Assembly (NCBI GenBank): GCA_019459525.1
Contig: JAIBEY010000018.1
Location: 1 to 57,786 of the forward strand
Length of the DNA stretch: 57,786 nt
Origin: Prolixibacteraceae bacterium
Lineage (GTDB): Bacteria; Bacteroidota; Bacteroidia; Bacteroidales; Prolixibacteraceae
Direction: 5' to 3'
The notes beneath the pieces were generated by a model. The model was not told where the DNA came from. It saw nothing but the letters and a program-made list of their open reading frames with translations, and searched no databases. Numbering within the stretch: position 1 is the stretch's first letter; each line of letters begins with the position of its first letter. Positions 10,167 through 18,254 of the stretch are shown in pieces. The position numbers and the translations under genes are program-made.

Positions 10167-11414
10167 TTATTTCGCTTTGAAAATGTCGAATTCAACCCGG
10201 CGGTTTTGCTGGCGACCTTCAGGAGTATCGTTGGTTGCCACTGGTTTATTCTCGCCAAACGCTTGTTGTTTTTCAATTCTTTTCGACGAAATGCCATTGG
10301 TAGTCAGGTAGGTAACTACAGACTTTACACGATTTTGAGAAAGTTTGTAATTTAGGTCTTCAGGTCCCTGGCTATCTGCGAATCCGGAAACATTTAAGTT
10401 GAACGACGTGTTTGATTGGAGTGTTTTAACCAATTTATCCAAAGTGCCCTTTGATGTAGTGGTTAATGCACTTTTGCCAGAGTCGAAAAGTACAGGTTCA
10501 ATATTGATGTTTTGCTCTTCAACCTGATCATTTTTCTTTTCTACTTCTTTTACCGGGCAGCCTTTATTGTTTTTAGGTCCTGCTACTGTCGGGCAATCAT
10601 CTTCAGAATCTGCTACACCATCTTTGTCCTGATCGAGTGGGCATCCTGTAGCATCCACTTTCCAGCCCTTGGGAGTTTCGGGGCATTTGTCGTCTTTATC
10701 TGCAACCCCATCGTTGTCTGTATCAGGGCAGCCTTTAAGCGAAGTTAATCCGGGGATAGTCGGACAATCGTCGATATAATCAGCTACTCCGTCCCCGTCA
10801 GAATCAATAGGGCAACCTTTTTCGTCAACGGCCACTCCGGTTGGGGTATTGGGGCATTTGTCTTTTTTATCGGAAACACCATCCATGTCAGAATCCAATG
10901 TTTTTCCGAAGTCGAACTCAATCCCAGCCGTTACTTTCCATAAGTTATCCCTTACTTGTTTTGCTGCTTCTGTAACTTCAATTCCGTTCATATAGCCAGC
11001 ATCTACGTAAAGAGCGGTATTCGGGTTGAAGTAATATTTTCCTCCCACACCTAAATCAAAGTTCAATCCGGTTTCCATATTATCTTTTAAAAAACCAGGT
11101 CCGGCAAATAAATAAGGACGGAATTTTTTGTTTTCGTCAGACAGTTTGTAGCGCAGGTTTAAAAAAGCATTGGCTAAATCGAGATCATTGGTGAGTGCCG
11201 AGTTAAAAAGTCCCAAATCTCCTTTCAGCATCAAATCCAAACGGGGACTAAGATATCTGCTTAAGTATAATTCAGGCATCAGTCCAACGCCATCCTCGTT
11301 CCATGTTCCGTAAGCTCCAAGGCCAGCACCGATTCCCCATTTTTTATCTGAGGTTTGTGCAAATGCAGGCTGCAAGAGCATCATTGCAATGAAAAGTAAA
11401 AATAGATTTTTCAT
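10167..11414 (-). CDS. OmpA-family outer membrane protein with calcium-binding TSP3 repeats
   Basis: A 415-aa envelope protein. Residues 1-20 are a signal peptide ending in AFAQ. Residues about 25-170 are an outer-membrane beta-barrel. Residues about 172-290 hold four thrombospondin type 3 repeats (DSDMDGVSDKKDKCP-type units rich in D-x-D-x-D-G). The C-terminal ~110 aa are an OmpA peptidoglycan-binding domain (NVSGFADSQGPEDLNYKLSQ; final NRRVEFDIF). It anchors the outer membrane to the cell wall. It is followed upstream on the same strand by two more envelope genes. Confidence 0.9.
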   Translation of the reverse strand: MKNLFLLFIAMMLLQPAFAQTSDKKWGIGAGLGAYGTWNEDGVGLMPELYLSRYLSPRLDLMLKGDLGLFNSALTNDLDLANAFLNLRYKLSDENKKFRPYLFAGPGFLKDNMETGLNFDLGVGGKYYFNPNTALYVDAGYMNGIEVTEAAKQVRDNLWKVTAGIEFDFGKTLDSDMDGVSDKKDKCPNTPTGVAVDEKGCPIDSDGDGVADYIDDCPTIPGLTSLKGCPDTDNDGVADKDDKCPETPKGWKVDATGCPLDQDKDGVADSEDDCPTVAGPKNNKGCPVKEVEKKNDQVEEQNINIEPVLFDSGKSALTTTSKGTLDKLVKTLQSNTSFNLNVSGFADSQGPEDLNYKLSQNRVKSVVTYLTTNGISSKRIEKQQAFGENKPVATNDTPEGRQQNRRVEFDIFKAK

Positions 11415-11493
11415 GATTTTAAAAATTGAGTTAATTTCTGATTCGTTTCGTTTTGTGATTATATGAATTTTAGAAAATGATGTTGAAATTTCA

Positions 11494-11994
11494 CTATAGT
11501 TTAAAGGTTAAGCCAAGTTTTCCACCTGAAAACGCATTTCCGCCGCCAAATTCCAGATTAAGCCCAATTTTATTGCTAAACGAATAGCGACCGCCAACCT
11601 GGCCCCCAAGTCCTAATCCTGAAGAATTACTGCCTGCATAATTGTCAGGAGAATTCCAGATGTAAAACCCAAGGTTTAGCCCGGCGTAAAAGTCCCATTC
11701 ACGTGGAATTTCCAGAATTCTGTTAAAATGATAATTGCCGTTTCCTGATATTCCGGTTACGGAATGATTGTAACGAACATTGGCATAATTATCGTGATAA
11801 GAGCGGAAAGAAACCTCGCCACCTATGGTAATGTCAGGATGTACTCCGTAGTCAATTCCGATGTACAACGGAACTCCCCATGAGGATAACCCTATTCCGG
11901 CATTCAATTGCGATTCGCCCTTTGAAATAGGTGATTGGGCAAAACCTAAGCTGCAGAGCAGAACAAAAAATAAAATAAATAGCTGCTTTTTCAT
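11494..11994 (-). CDS. Small outer-membrane beta-barrel protein
   Basis: A 166-aa protein with a signal peptide of about 20 residues (ending LGFAQ) and a series of short amphipathic strands rich in Gly, Tyr and Asn, ending GGKLGLTFKL. A terminal Leu after alternating hydrophobic residues fits an outer-membrane barrel. It lies between two OmpA-type genes on the same strand and probably shares their transcript. No specific function is recognised. Confidence 0.7.
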   Translation of the reverse strand: MKKQLFILFFVLLCSLGFAQSPISKGESQLNAGIGLSSWGVPLYIGIDYGVHPDITIGGEVSFRSYHDNYANVRYNHSVTGISGNGNYHFNRILEIPREWDFYAGLNLGFYIWNSPDNYAGSNSSGLGLGGQVGGRYSFSNKIGLNLEFGGGNAFSGGKLGLTFKL

Positions 11995-12024
11995 CTGTAT
12001 AATTTTAGAATGGTGTGTGGGTAT

Positions 12025-12717
12025 TTATTTCAATGTACCCTGTTCGGCCTGGTTAATCATTTGTTTATTTGCTGTAATAAAGATTTCGACCCGGCGGTTT
12101 TTGCTGCGGCCTTCTGCGGTTGTATTGTCAGCCACAGGTTCGTCATATGCTTTGCCTTCGGTGGTCATTCGATCTGACAAAATGCCGTTTTGATTGAGAA
12201 ATTTAGCCACTGCTGTTGCCCGGTTTTTCGATAATTGTTCGTTTACTTCCCGACTTCCGGTATTGTCGGTATGGCCATAAATGGTAATATCTGTTTCCGG
12301 AGTTGATTGTAGTGAAGTTGCAAACTTGCTTAAAGCGTTTTTCGATGTTTGGTTCAGGTCGCTTTTCCCGGTGGCAAATAAAATCCCACTATCAAATGTA
12401 ACCTTGATAGCCTGCAAATTATTGGCATCGGTAATGGCTTCCACCTGAGCGCCCTCTATTTTTTCGAGTTCAGCTTTCTGTTTATCCATTTTCTTCCCGA
12501 TGAGAATGCCCGCACCTGTTCCGACAGTACCGCCAATGGCAGCGCCAATAACGGCTCCGTTATTCTTTCCGGTAAGTGCTCCAATTCCTGCCCCGATTAA
12601 GGCTCCTCCGGCTCCCCCGATTATACCGCCTTTAGTCGAATTTTTTGTTGAAGAACAACTGGACAGCAATATTGAGCCAGCCAGTAACAAGGTCATACAC
12701 GAGTTAAAAGTTTTCAT
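12025..12717 (-). CDS. OmpA-family lipoprotein with glycine zipper
   Basis: A 230-aa protein with a lipoprotein signal (LLSSC, lipidated Cys near 21), a Gly/Ala-rich glycine-zipper stretch at residues about 33-75 (repeated GAxIGA units), then an OmpA C-terminal domain (IYGHTDNTGSREVNEQLSKN near 145; NRRVEIFI near 207). It resembles the YiaD/YfiB-type lipoproteins that join the outer membrane to peptidoglycan. It is in the same minus-strand group as the preceding barrel proteins. Confidence 0.88.
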   Translation of the reverse strand: MKTFNSCMTLLLAGSILLSSCSSTKNSTKGGIIGGAGGALIGAGIGALTGKNNGAVIGAAIGGTVGTGAGILIGKKMDKQKAELEKIEGAQVEAITDANNLQAIKVTFDSGILFATGKSDLNQTSKNALSKFATSLQSTPETDITIYGHTDNTGSREVNEQLSKNRATAVAKFLNQNGILSDRMTTEGKAYDEPVADNTTAEGRSKNRRVEIFITANKQMINQAEQGTLK

Positions 12718-12804
12718 TTTTTTGTCTATTTAATTGTTTGATGAAACCTTACCTGAAAGATTGGCTTTCAGAGGAGGCTTGTTTAATGTTTGTATAATAA
12801 ATAG

Positions 12805-13482
12805 TTATTGTTTTGATAGCGTTTTGTAAACCAGCCCGGCAAGTATTGCTCCTGCAACCGGAATGACAATAAACAGCCAGAGCTGAGATAATGCCCAATC
12901 ACCAACAAATATGGCCTGACTGATGCTTCTGGCAGGATTCACAGAGGTATTGGTTACAGGGATGCTTACCAGGTGGATCAATGTCAGCGCCAATCCGATG
13001 GCCAGTCCGGCAAATCCTTTAGGTGCTTTTTCGTCGGTCGAACCCAGAATGATAAGTAAAAACATGAAGGTCATGATAAACTCGGTTAAGATAGCTGCAA
13101 GCAAACTGTAATTGCCGGGCGAGTGCGCTCCGTAACCGTTGGCAGCAAAATTTCCAATGGCAGAGCCATTTCCGGTTACAATAAAATACAGGGCGGTAGC
13201 TGCTGCTATTCCACCTAATAGTTGTGAAATAATGTAGGGTGTGACCTCTTTCGAACTAATCCGGCCACCGGCCCATAATCCAATGGTAACTGCTGGATTT
13301 AGATGTGCTCCGGAAATATGCCCTAGGGAATAGGCAATAGTCACTACGGTTAAGCCAAAAGCAAGCGAAACACCAGCCAACCCAATGCCAACATGTGGAA
13401 AAGCCGCTGCCAGTAAGGCGCTTCCACAGCCACCAAATACCAACCAGAAGGTACCGATAAATTCTGCTAAATTCTTTTTCAT
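12805..13482 (-). CDS. aqpZ: Aquaporin (AqpZ-like)
   Basis: Major intrinsic protein of about 225 aa with six helices and both pore motifs: HLNPAVTIG after helix 2 and SVNPARSI before the last helix. It conducts water, possibly small neutral solutes. The start chosen is the ATG giving [13 protein letters not shown]; an upstream in-frame ATG at 13536 would add 18 residues that are not typical for the family. It is monocistronic or last in the envelope group, with about 500 bp of non-coding DNA upstream. Confidence 0.9.
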   Translation of the reverse strand: MKKNLAEFIGTFWLVFGGCGSALLAAAFPHVGIGLAGVSLAFGLTVVTIAYSLGHISGAHLNPAVTIGLWAGGRISSKEVTPYIISQLLGGIAAATALYFIVTGNGSAIGNFAANGYGAHSPGNYSLLAAILTEFIMTFMFLLIILGSTDEKAPKGFAGLAIGLALTLIHLVSIPVTNTSVNPARSISQAIFVGDWALSQLWLFIVIPVAGAILAGLVYKTLSKQ

Positions 13483-13978
13483 GCGTTTTTTGTATAAGTT
13501 GTTTTGTGTTGAACAGTTGTTGATTATGATGGACAAAGGTCTTAATTTCTTTCTTTTTTATCTGGTTTTTATACCTAACAATACCTATACAACGATCTAT
13601 ACATTATCTGTACATTTGAAGTAATGTATTTGTTACGAGATGGTTATTGCGTTGGTTTTGTCCGTTTTTGTGATTCATTCAGCCTGATTCGTAAAACAAT
13701 AGGATGACGATTCGCCAAAGCGTTAAGGGTCGGATTGTTTGATCTGTAATTTGTGGATGGTTACATCATCCAGGCCAACCTCAACCTAACAGGCGTAAAA
13801 AGAATTACTTTTGTATAGCCGAATTATTTGAACATATTTAAACTTTTTCTTCAATTAGTTTTGCAATTTTTCCCGACTATGGGTAGGGGGATACGACTGT
13901 ATAATTGTATATGATATTGATATATTTTGTTTCAATACTTTTAGCTTACAACCAGGCAAAAGGTAAAATGATTAACGA
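13483..13978. other. Intergenic region between divergent aquaporin and response regulator genes
   Basis: About 500 bp, AT-rich, without a credible gene. It must hold the promoters of both divergent genes. A short hairpin (GGATG-gtta-CATCC) is seen near 13757. No other structure was recognised. Confidence 0.5.
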
Positions 13979-15196
13979 ATGAATAATTCAACACTACTGC
14001 TTGTCGATGATGAGCCGCTGAATCTGATGCTTTATGGGAAAATGCTTAAGGATTCAAATTCACAGATTATTACTGCTGTAAACGGGCAAGATTGCCTTAC
14101 AAAAGCCAATGAACACTTGCCTGATCTGATCCTTTTGGATTGGAATATGCCGGTGATGGATGGTTTGCGCACATTGGAAATATTAAAGAAAGAAGAAGCA
14201 ACTAAAGATATTCCGGTGATCATGATTACCGGAGTGATGAATTCGTCAGAAAATCTGGCCTTAGCAATGGAAACAGGAGCTATCGACTTTCTTAAAAAAC
14301 CGTTTGATAAACTGGAATTGAATGCGCGGGTACGAAATGTTTTACTGCTGACTGAGACACTGAAAACACTGAAACAACAATATGGTGATCTGGAAGAAAA
14401 AAACAGGTTTATTGCTTCGTTAATAACAAGCATTCCGCACCCGGTTATCTATTACTCTCTGGAAGGAATTTTACTGATGTGTAACGCTTTTTTTGAGCAA
14501 CTTTTGGGAATTGATAAGGCTGAATTGATCGGGAAATCGGTTTATCGGTATTTTTTAAGTGAGGAAGTCGGATTTCATGTTCAAAAAGATATTGAGTTGA
14601 TTCAGAATAGGGAAACATTTTTTTACGAAAAAAGTGTTGTCCCCGGAGGCCGGACTTTTATTATCTCAAAGAATTTAGTTTTTAACGATCAGGATCAACC
14701 CATCGGTATAATTACCGTATTTACTGATATTTCTGACCTGAGAAAAGCCAACGAAGAATTGCTCAATGTCAAAAAAATGGAGTTGGTGTCGGGAACTTTG
14801 CAACTCATGCACGTTAACGAAATGAATAACAATCTGATTGCTGATCTGACAAAGTTAAACCCGCATACCAATAAGGAGGGGCGTGAACTGATTCGCCAGA
14901 TTAGCAATAAATTTAAAATGAATATGACCGAACAAATCTGGATTGATTTTGAATCCAGATTCGAGAATGCTTTTGATTCTTTTTACAAGGTTTTACACGA
15001 AAAGTACCCCAACTTAACGCCCAACGAACGGAAACTTTGCGCTTTACTCCGGTTGGGTTTATCCTCCAAAGATATTGCAATACTCACCTTTCAGAATCCT
15101 CAAAGTATTGATGTGGCCAGGTATCGGCTGCGTAAAAAATTGAATTTAGCCTCTGAGGATAACCTGATTGATTTCCTCCTGATGGTTGCGAAATAG
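13979..15196 (+). CDS. Response regulator with REC, PAS and LuxR-like HTH domains
   Basis: A 405-aa signalling protein. Residues about 5-120 are a receiver domain with the phospho-acceptor D54 (LLDWNMPVMDG), acidic pair D11/E12 and lysine in FLKKPF. Residues about 145-255 are a PAS sensor domain. A helical linker leads to a C-terminal HTH at about 345-405 (LTPNERKLCALLRLGLSSKD then VARYRLRKKLNL), a form common in Bacteroidota regulators. It lies upstream of two histidine kinase genes, so phosphorylation by one of them is likely. Confidence 0.85.
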   Translation: MNNSTLLLVDDEPLNLMLYGKMLKDSNSQIITAVNGQDCLTKANEHLPDLILLDWNMPVMDGLRTLEILKKEEATKDIPVIMITGVMNSSENLALAMETGAIDFLKKPFDKLELNARVRNVLLLTETLKTLKQQYGDLEEKNRFIASLITSIPHPVIYYSLEGILLMCNAFFEQLLGIDKAELIGKSVYRYFLSEEVGFHVQKDIELIQNRETFFYEKSVVPGGRTFIISKNLVFNDQDQPIGIITVFTDISDLRKANEELLNVKKMELVSGTLQLMHVNEMNNNLIADLTKLNPHTNKEGRELIRQISNKFKMNMTEQIWIDFESRFENAFDSFYKVLHEKYPNLTPNERKLCALLRLGLSSKDIAILTFQNPQSIDVARYRLRKKLNLASEDNLIDFLLMVAK

Positions 15197-15520
15197 CTTT
15201 TTTTGCATTTGTGTATGTTTTTAACTTGTTTATATATTGCATTTTAATGGATTTGTATAGGCGAAGTATGGTTGTTGGTTGAAGAATTGTTGGAAGATAT
15301 TTCCGATTTTTGAAGTGCGAATTGCGATAACAGGTTCATACAATCAAATGAGAACTAAAACCAGCAATTATTAAAATTTACCTGTTGATGAAATGGCCAT
15401 CTCGCTTTAGGTGAGACCAACCGGAAGTATATAAATGGTTATCTTATTTCGCTGAGGACTTCATTGAAAGACTGAAGTTGATATGAAAATTGCAGAGCCT
15501 AAAATTGAAAATTTATACGA
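15197..15520. other. Intergenic region, nothing recognised
   Basis: 324 bp of AT-rich DNA between the response regulator and histidine kinase genes. No gene, strong hairpin or repeat was seen; it presumably carries the promoter of the kinase. Confidence 0.4.
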
Positions 15521-17224
15521 ATGAAATTTATAATATCCAAACGCTTAATTGCAACTACCATTTTTATGTCATTAATTCTGGTGCTAATTATTATCCTGAT
15601 AATTAATGTTATTAATGAAAAAAATAAGATACAATCAGCATTAATTCTGTCTCAACAAAACCGAGAACAAATACAACGCACAGAGAGTATCATGGAATCG
15701 TTGTTTCTGGTTGAGATCAGCTTTAATGAATATTGCACGACTTACGAACAATCTGTTTTCGGTAAGTATAAAGAACAGATCGGTATTTTGGTCGCGAATA
15801 TTGACCTTTTGAGGCAATCCATGATTTCCGATAGCATTGATGAAAACCGCATCGTAAAAATCTTCGATGAAAAGAATAAAGAGGTTGATATATACTTGAA
15901 ATTAAAGTTGTTGACTGATTCATTAATCTTTTCGTCGGTCGTTCTGGAAGAGAATCAAGCTGAAATTAAAAAGTATATAGGTAGCCGGTCGGCAAAAGGA
16001 ATTGATACTTTAAGTGTTACAAAGACCACCGAATTATACCGGAAAGGTTTATTGGGAAAATTAAAGACCTTGATTGTTGGGGAAAAGATTCAACAAAACG
16101 TCAATACTAAAATGGTTGTCCAATCGTCTGGCGAACTAACCAACCAGAATCCTGATTTACATGCACTCCGTTTATCATCGGGATTGCCAGCCCCAAATGC
16201 CGGAGGCTCGGTTAATAACCAGAAGTTAATTCAAATGACTTATGAGTTAAAGCAAAGTGAATTGAATTTAATCCGGTTAAATAATCGCCTGATTGCTGAA
16301 ATAAGTAAACTCATTAACGAGGTTAAGGGAAATATCCGGAGTATTGAAATTAAGCGGAATGACTCTTTCTTGAGTTCAGTCAGAAATTCGACCAACTTTC
16401 TGCAAAATATTTTGATTGTTTTGATGATTCTTGCTTGTATTCTGGCGCTGTATATTCTGATACTGGCCTACAAAAATGCCAGGTTTCAAAAAAGTATTGT
16501 CGATCTGAATAAAAAAGTAACTAAGGATTCGATTGAAAAAGATAAGTTCTTTTCGATAATTGGTCACGATTTAATGAATCCTTTTAACGCCCTTTTAGGA
16601 TTTAACGAAATATTGATTGAAGCCATTCGAAAAGATGATAAAGAAGAGTCGATAGAGTACTCTGAAATAATTCGTCAGTCATCCCGACGAATATTGGATT
16701 TGCTTCAGAATTTACTTGTTTGGTCGCGCATGCAAAATGGTACCATGAAATATGTGCCAACGGAAGTTAAAATCGACGAATTGGTTTCTGATACCATGAT
16801 TATTATGGTTCCAATTGCGAAAAAAAAAGAAATCAGGATTGATTGGGTGATTGAAAGCACCCTGGTGGCAATCCTTGATTACAACATGATTAGCTCTGTT
16901 TTACAAAACCTGATAACCAATGCGATTAAATTCACTCAAAAAGGGGGGCAAATTGTCGTTAAATCGTTTATTGACAGCAATTATTTAAATTTTATCGTTT
17001 CGGATACCGGTATAGGAATAAGCGAAAAACACATGGATGAACTGTTTCGGCTAGATAAGTCAACTTCATCAAGGGGTACGAATGATGAAGTAGGAACCGG
17101 GCTCGGACTTATTATTTGTAAAGAGTTTATTGAAAAACATAAGGGTAAAATTTGGGTGGAAAGCGTTTTAGGAGAAGGCAGTCGCTTTTGCTTTAGCATT
17201 CCCGTAGGGAATAAATTAGGATAA
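15521..17224 (+). CDS. Membrane-bound sensor histidine kinase
   Basis: A 567-aa kinase with two membrane helices (about 9-29 and 293-315) that enclose a ~260-residue, mostly helical periplasmic sensor. After a short coiled region, the HisKA domain carries the phospho-acceptor H349 in FSIIGHDLMNPF. The HATPase domain has an N box (NLITNAIKF), G1 (DTGIGI) and G2 (GTGLGLIIC). There is no receiver domain. The partner is probably the regulator at 13979-15196. A strong terminator follows at 17260. Confidence 0.9.
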   Translation: MKFIISKRLIATTIFMSLILVLIIILIINVINEKNKIQSALILSQQNREQIQRTESIMESLFLVEISFNEYCTTYEQSVFGKYKEQIGILVANIDLLRQSMISDSIDENRIVKIFDEKNKEVDIYLKLKLLTDSLIFSSVVLEENQAEIKKYIGSRSAKGIDTLSVTKTTELYRKGLLGKLKTLIVGEKIQQNVNTKMVVQSSGELTNQNPDLHALRLSSGLPAPNAGGSVNNQKLIQMTYELKQSELNLIRLNNRLIAEISKLINEVKGNIRSIEIKRNDSFLSSVRNSTNFLQNILIVLMILACILALYILILAYKNARFQKSIVDLNKKVTKDSIEKDKFFSIIGHDLMNPFNALLGFNEILIEAIRKDDKEESIEYSEIIRQSSRRILDLLQNLLVWSRMQNGTMKYVPTEVKIDELVSDTMIIMVPIAKKKEIRIDWVIESTLVAILDYNMISSVLQNLITNAIKFTQKGGQIVVKSFIDSNYLNFIVSDTGIGISEKHMDELFRLDKSTSSRGTNDEVGTGLGLIICKEFIEKHKGKIWVESVLGEGSRFCFSIPVGNKLG

Positions 17225-17259
17225 TGGTTTGATTTTAATTGTTTGTGGGAGTTGTAGCG

Positions 17260-17297
17260 AAAAAGACTGTCAAATTAATAATTTGCGGTCTTTTTTT
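17260..17297 (+). terminator. Rho-independent terminator after the histidine kinase
   Basis: AAAAAGAC and CAAAT arms pair with ATTTG and GTCTTTTT, with one small internal loop, and a T-run follows. This closes the kinase transcript. The remaining ~230 bp up to 17529 is AT-rich and shows nothing else. Confidence 0.75.
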
Positions 17298-17529
17298 ATT
17301 TGTTCTTCACGTTATAGCAGCCAATAGGCATTCCTGAAGTCGATTTGTTTATTGAAATTCGTAAAAAGATGAAAATGCTCGTTTTTTAACAATGTATTTA
17401 TTGGCAGGATAAGTCGAAATAAAAATTTATTCGTTAATTAAGCTGTTTTTCTGATAATCGTGGTATTTTTACAAGGTTTGCTTGTAATTCAATTAAAATT
17501 AAAGAATATAATTTCAAAACTCAAATTTC

Positions 17530-17877
17530 ATGAAGACTTACAAACCTTATTTAAGTTTAGGTAAAAGCACCAAAAAGTATGAACTTGGGGTGATTGTTTC
17601 TGCCACAAAAAATCAGACAATTACAAGTATTCGCCAGGAAGAGGTGAAAATGGGTAATGATTCTTGTTGGGGAGTTATCATTACCCTCTCTGATACTACC
17701 CAATTGGTTAATGGTCCTGAAAATCCAATTTTTTCCACGACCGTAAATGTCGCGTTGGATAAGTCTGCCAAATACAAGAAAATTCTGTGTTGTACAGAAA
17801 TATCGGTTTCAGAAGGTAAATTTGGCCCTGCCGCAGGAGAGGATACATCTATTGATTTTGAAGATGTGCACCCATAA
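17530..17877 (+). CDS. 115-aa protein with a tail like that of the adjacent GG-leader peptide
   Basis: A hypothetical protein of 115 aa without signal peptide or membrane helix. Its C-terminus, AAGEDTSIDFEDVHP, matches the C-terminus of the small peptide encoded 140 bp downstream (AAGANTTIDFGDSNP): AAG, T, IDF, D and P are shared. It also has a Cys pair (ILCCTEI). The shared tail suggests a paralogous or co-processed pair, possibly a modified peptide precursor, with this larger copy lacking the double-glycine leader. No maturation enzyme lies beside it. Function is unknown. Confidence 0.6.
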   Translation: MKTYKPYLSLGKSTKKYELGVIVSATKNQTITSIRQEEVKMGNDSCWGVIITLSDTTQLVNGPENPIFSTTVNVALDKSAKYKKILCCTEISVSEGKFGPAAGEDTSIDFEDVHP

Positions 17878-18019
17878 GTACGGTAGATAAATTTATCAAT
17901 ACTATTACAACAAAAAAAAAGGAGAATACCCACCAATTTGCTAAAGAAATTATATAAATATTGGGTTATATTTCAGAAAATATTAGATTTGTTAATAGTA
18001 TTAATTAAGATTCAAAAAA

Positions 18020-18145
18020 ATGAAAAATCTTGATTCTTTATCATCTGACATTTTAGCTGATCAAGAACTTGAGTCGGTTAAAGGTGGTTTATGTACCGCC
18101 GCCGGTGCTAATACGACCATTGACTTTGGCGATTCAAATCCATAA
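18020..18145 (+). CDS. Small double-glycine leader peptide (candidate RiPP or signalling peptide precursor)
   Basis: A 41-aa reading frame. The leader (LSSDILADQELESVKGG) has the acidic/hydrophobic pattern and terminal GG of peptides exported by C39-peptidase ABC transporters and of the GG-Bacteroidales precursor family. Cleavage after GG at 22-23 would release an 18-aa core with one Cys and a Thr-Thr-Ile-Asp-Phe segment. A terminator follows 22 bp later. The gene sits between two sensor kinase genes, so the mature peptide may be a signal sensed by one of them; that is inference. Confidence 0.65.
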   Translation: MKNLDSLSSDILADQELESVKGGLCTAAGANTTIDFGDSNP

Positions 18146-18166
18146 CTAATATTTTGGGTGTCAGAG

Positions 18167-18196
18167 AAAAAGGTGTTTCTATAAAACACCTTTTTT
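18167..18196 (+). terminator. Rho-independent terminator after the GG-leader peptide
   Basis: AAAAAGGTGTTT pairs perfectly with AAACACCTTTTT across a 5-nt loop, and the run of T residues is part of the 3' arm. This supports the peptide upstream as a real, separately terminated transcript. Confidence 0.85.
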
Positions 18197-18254
18197 GTTA
18201 TAAAAAACGTGCTGTTTTTTTACTTTCAGTTGCTTAAAGTCAAGATCACAATAG

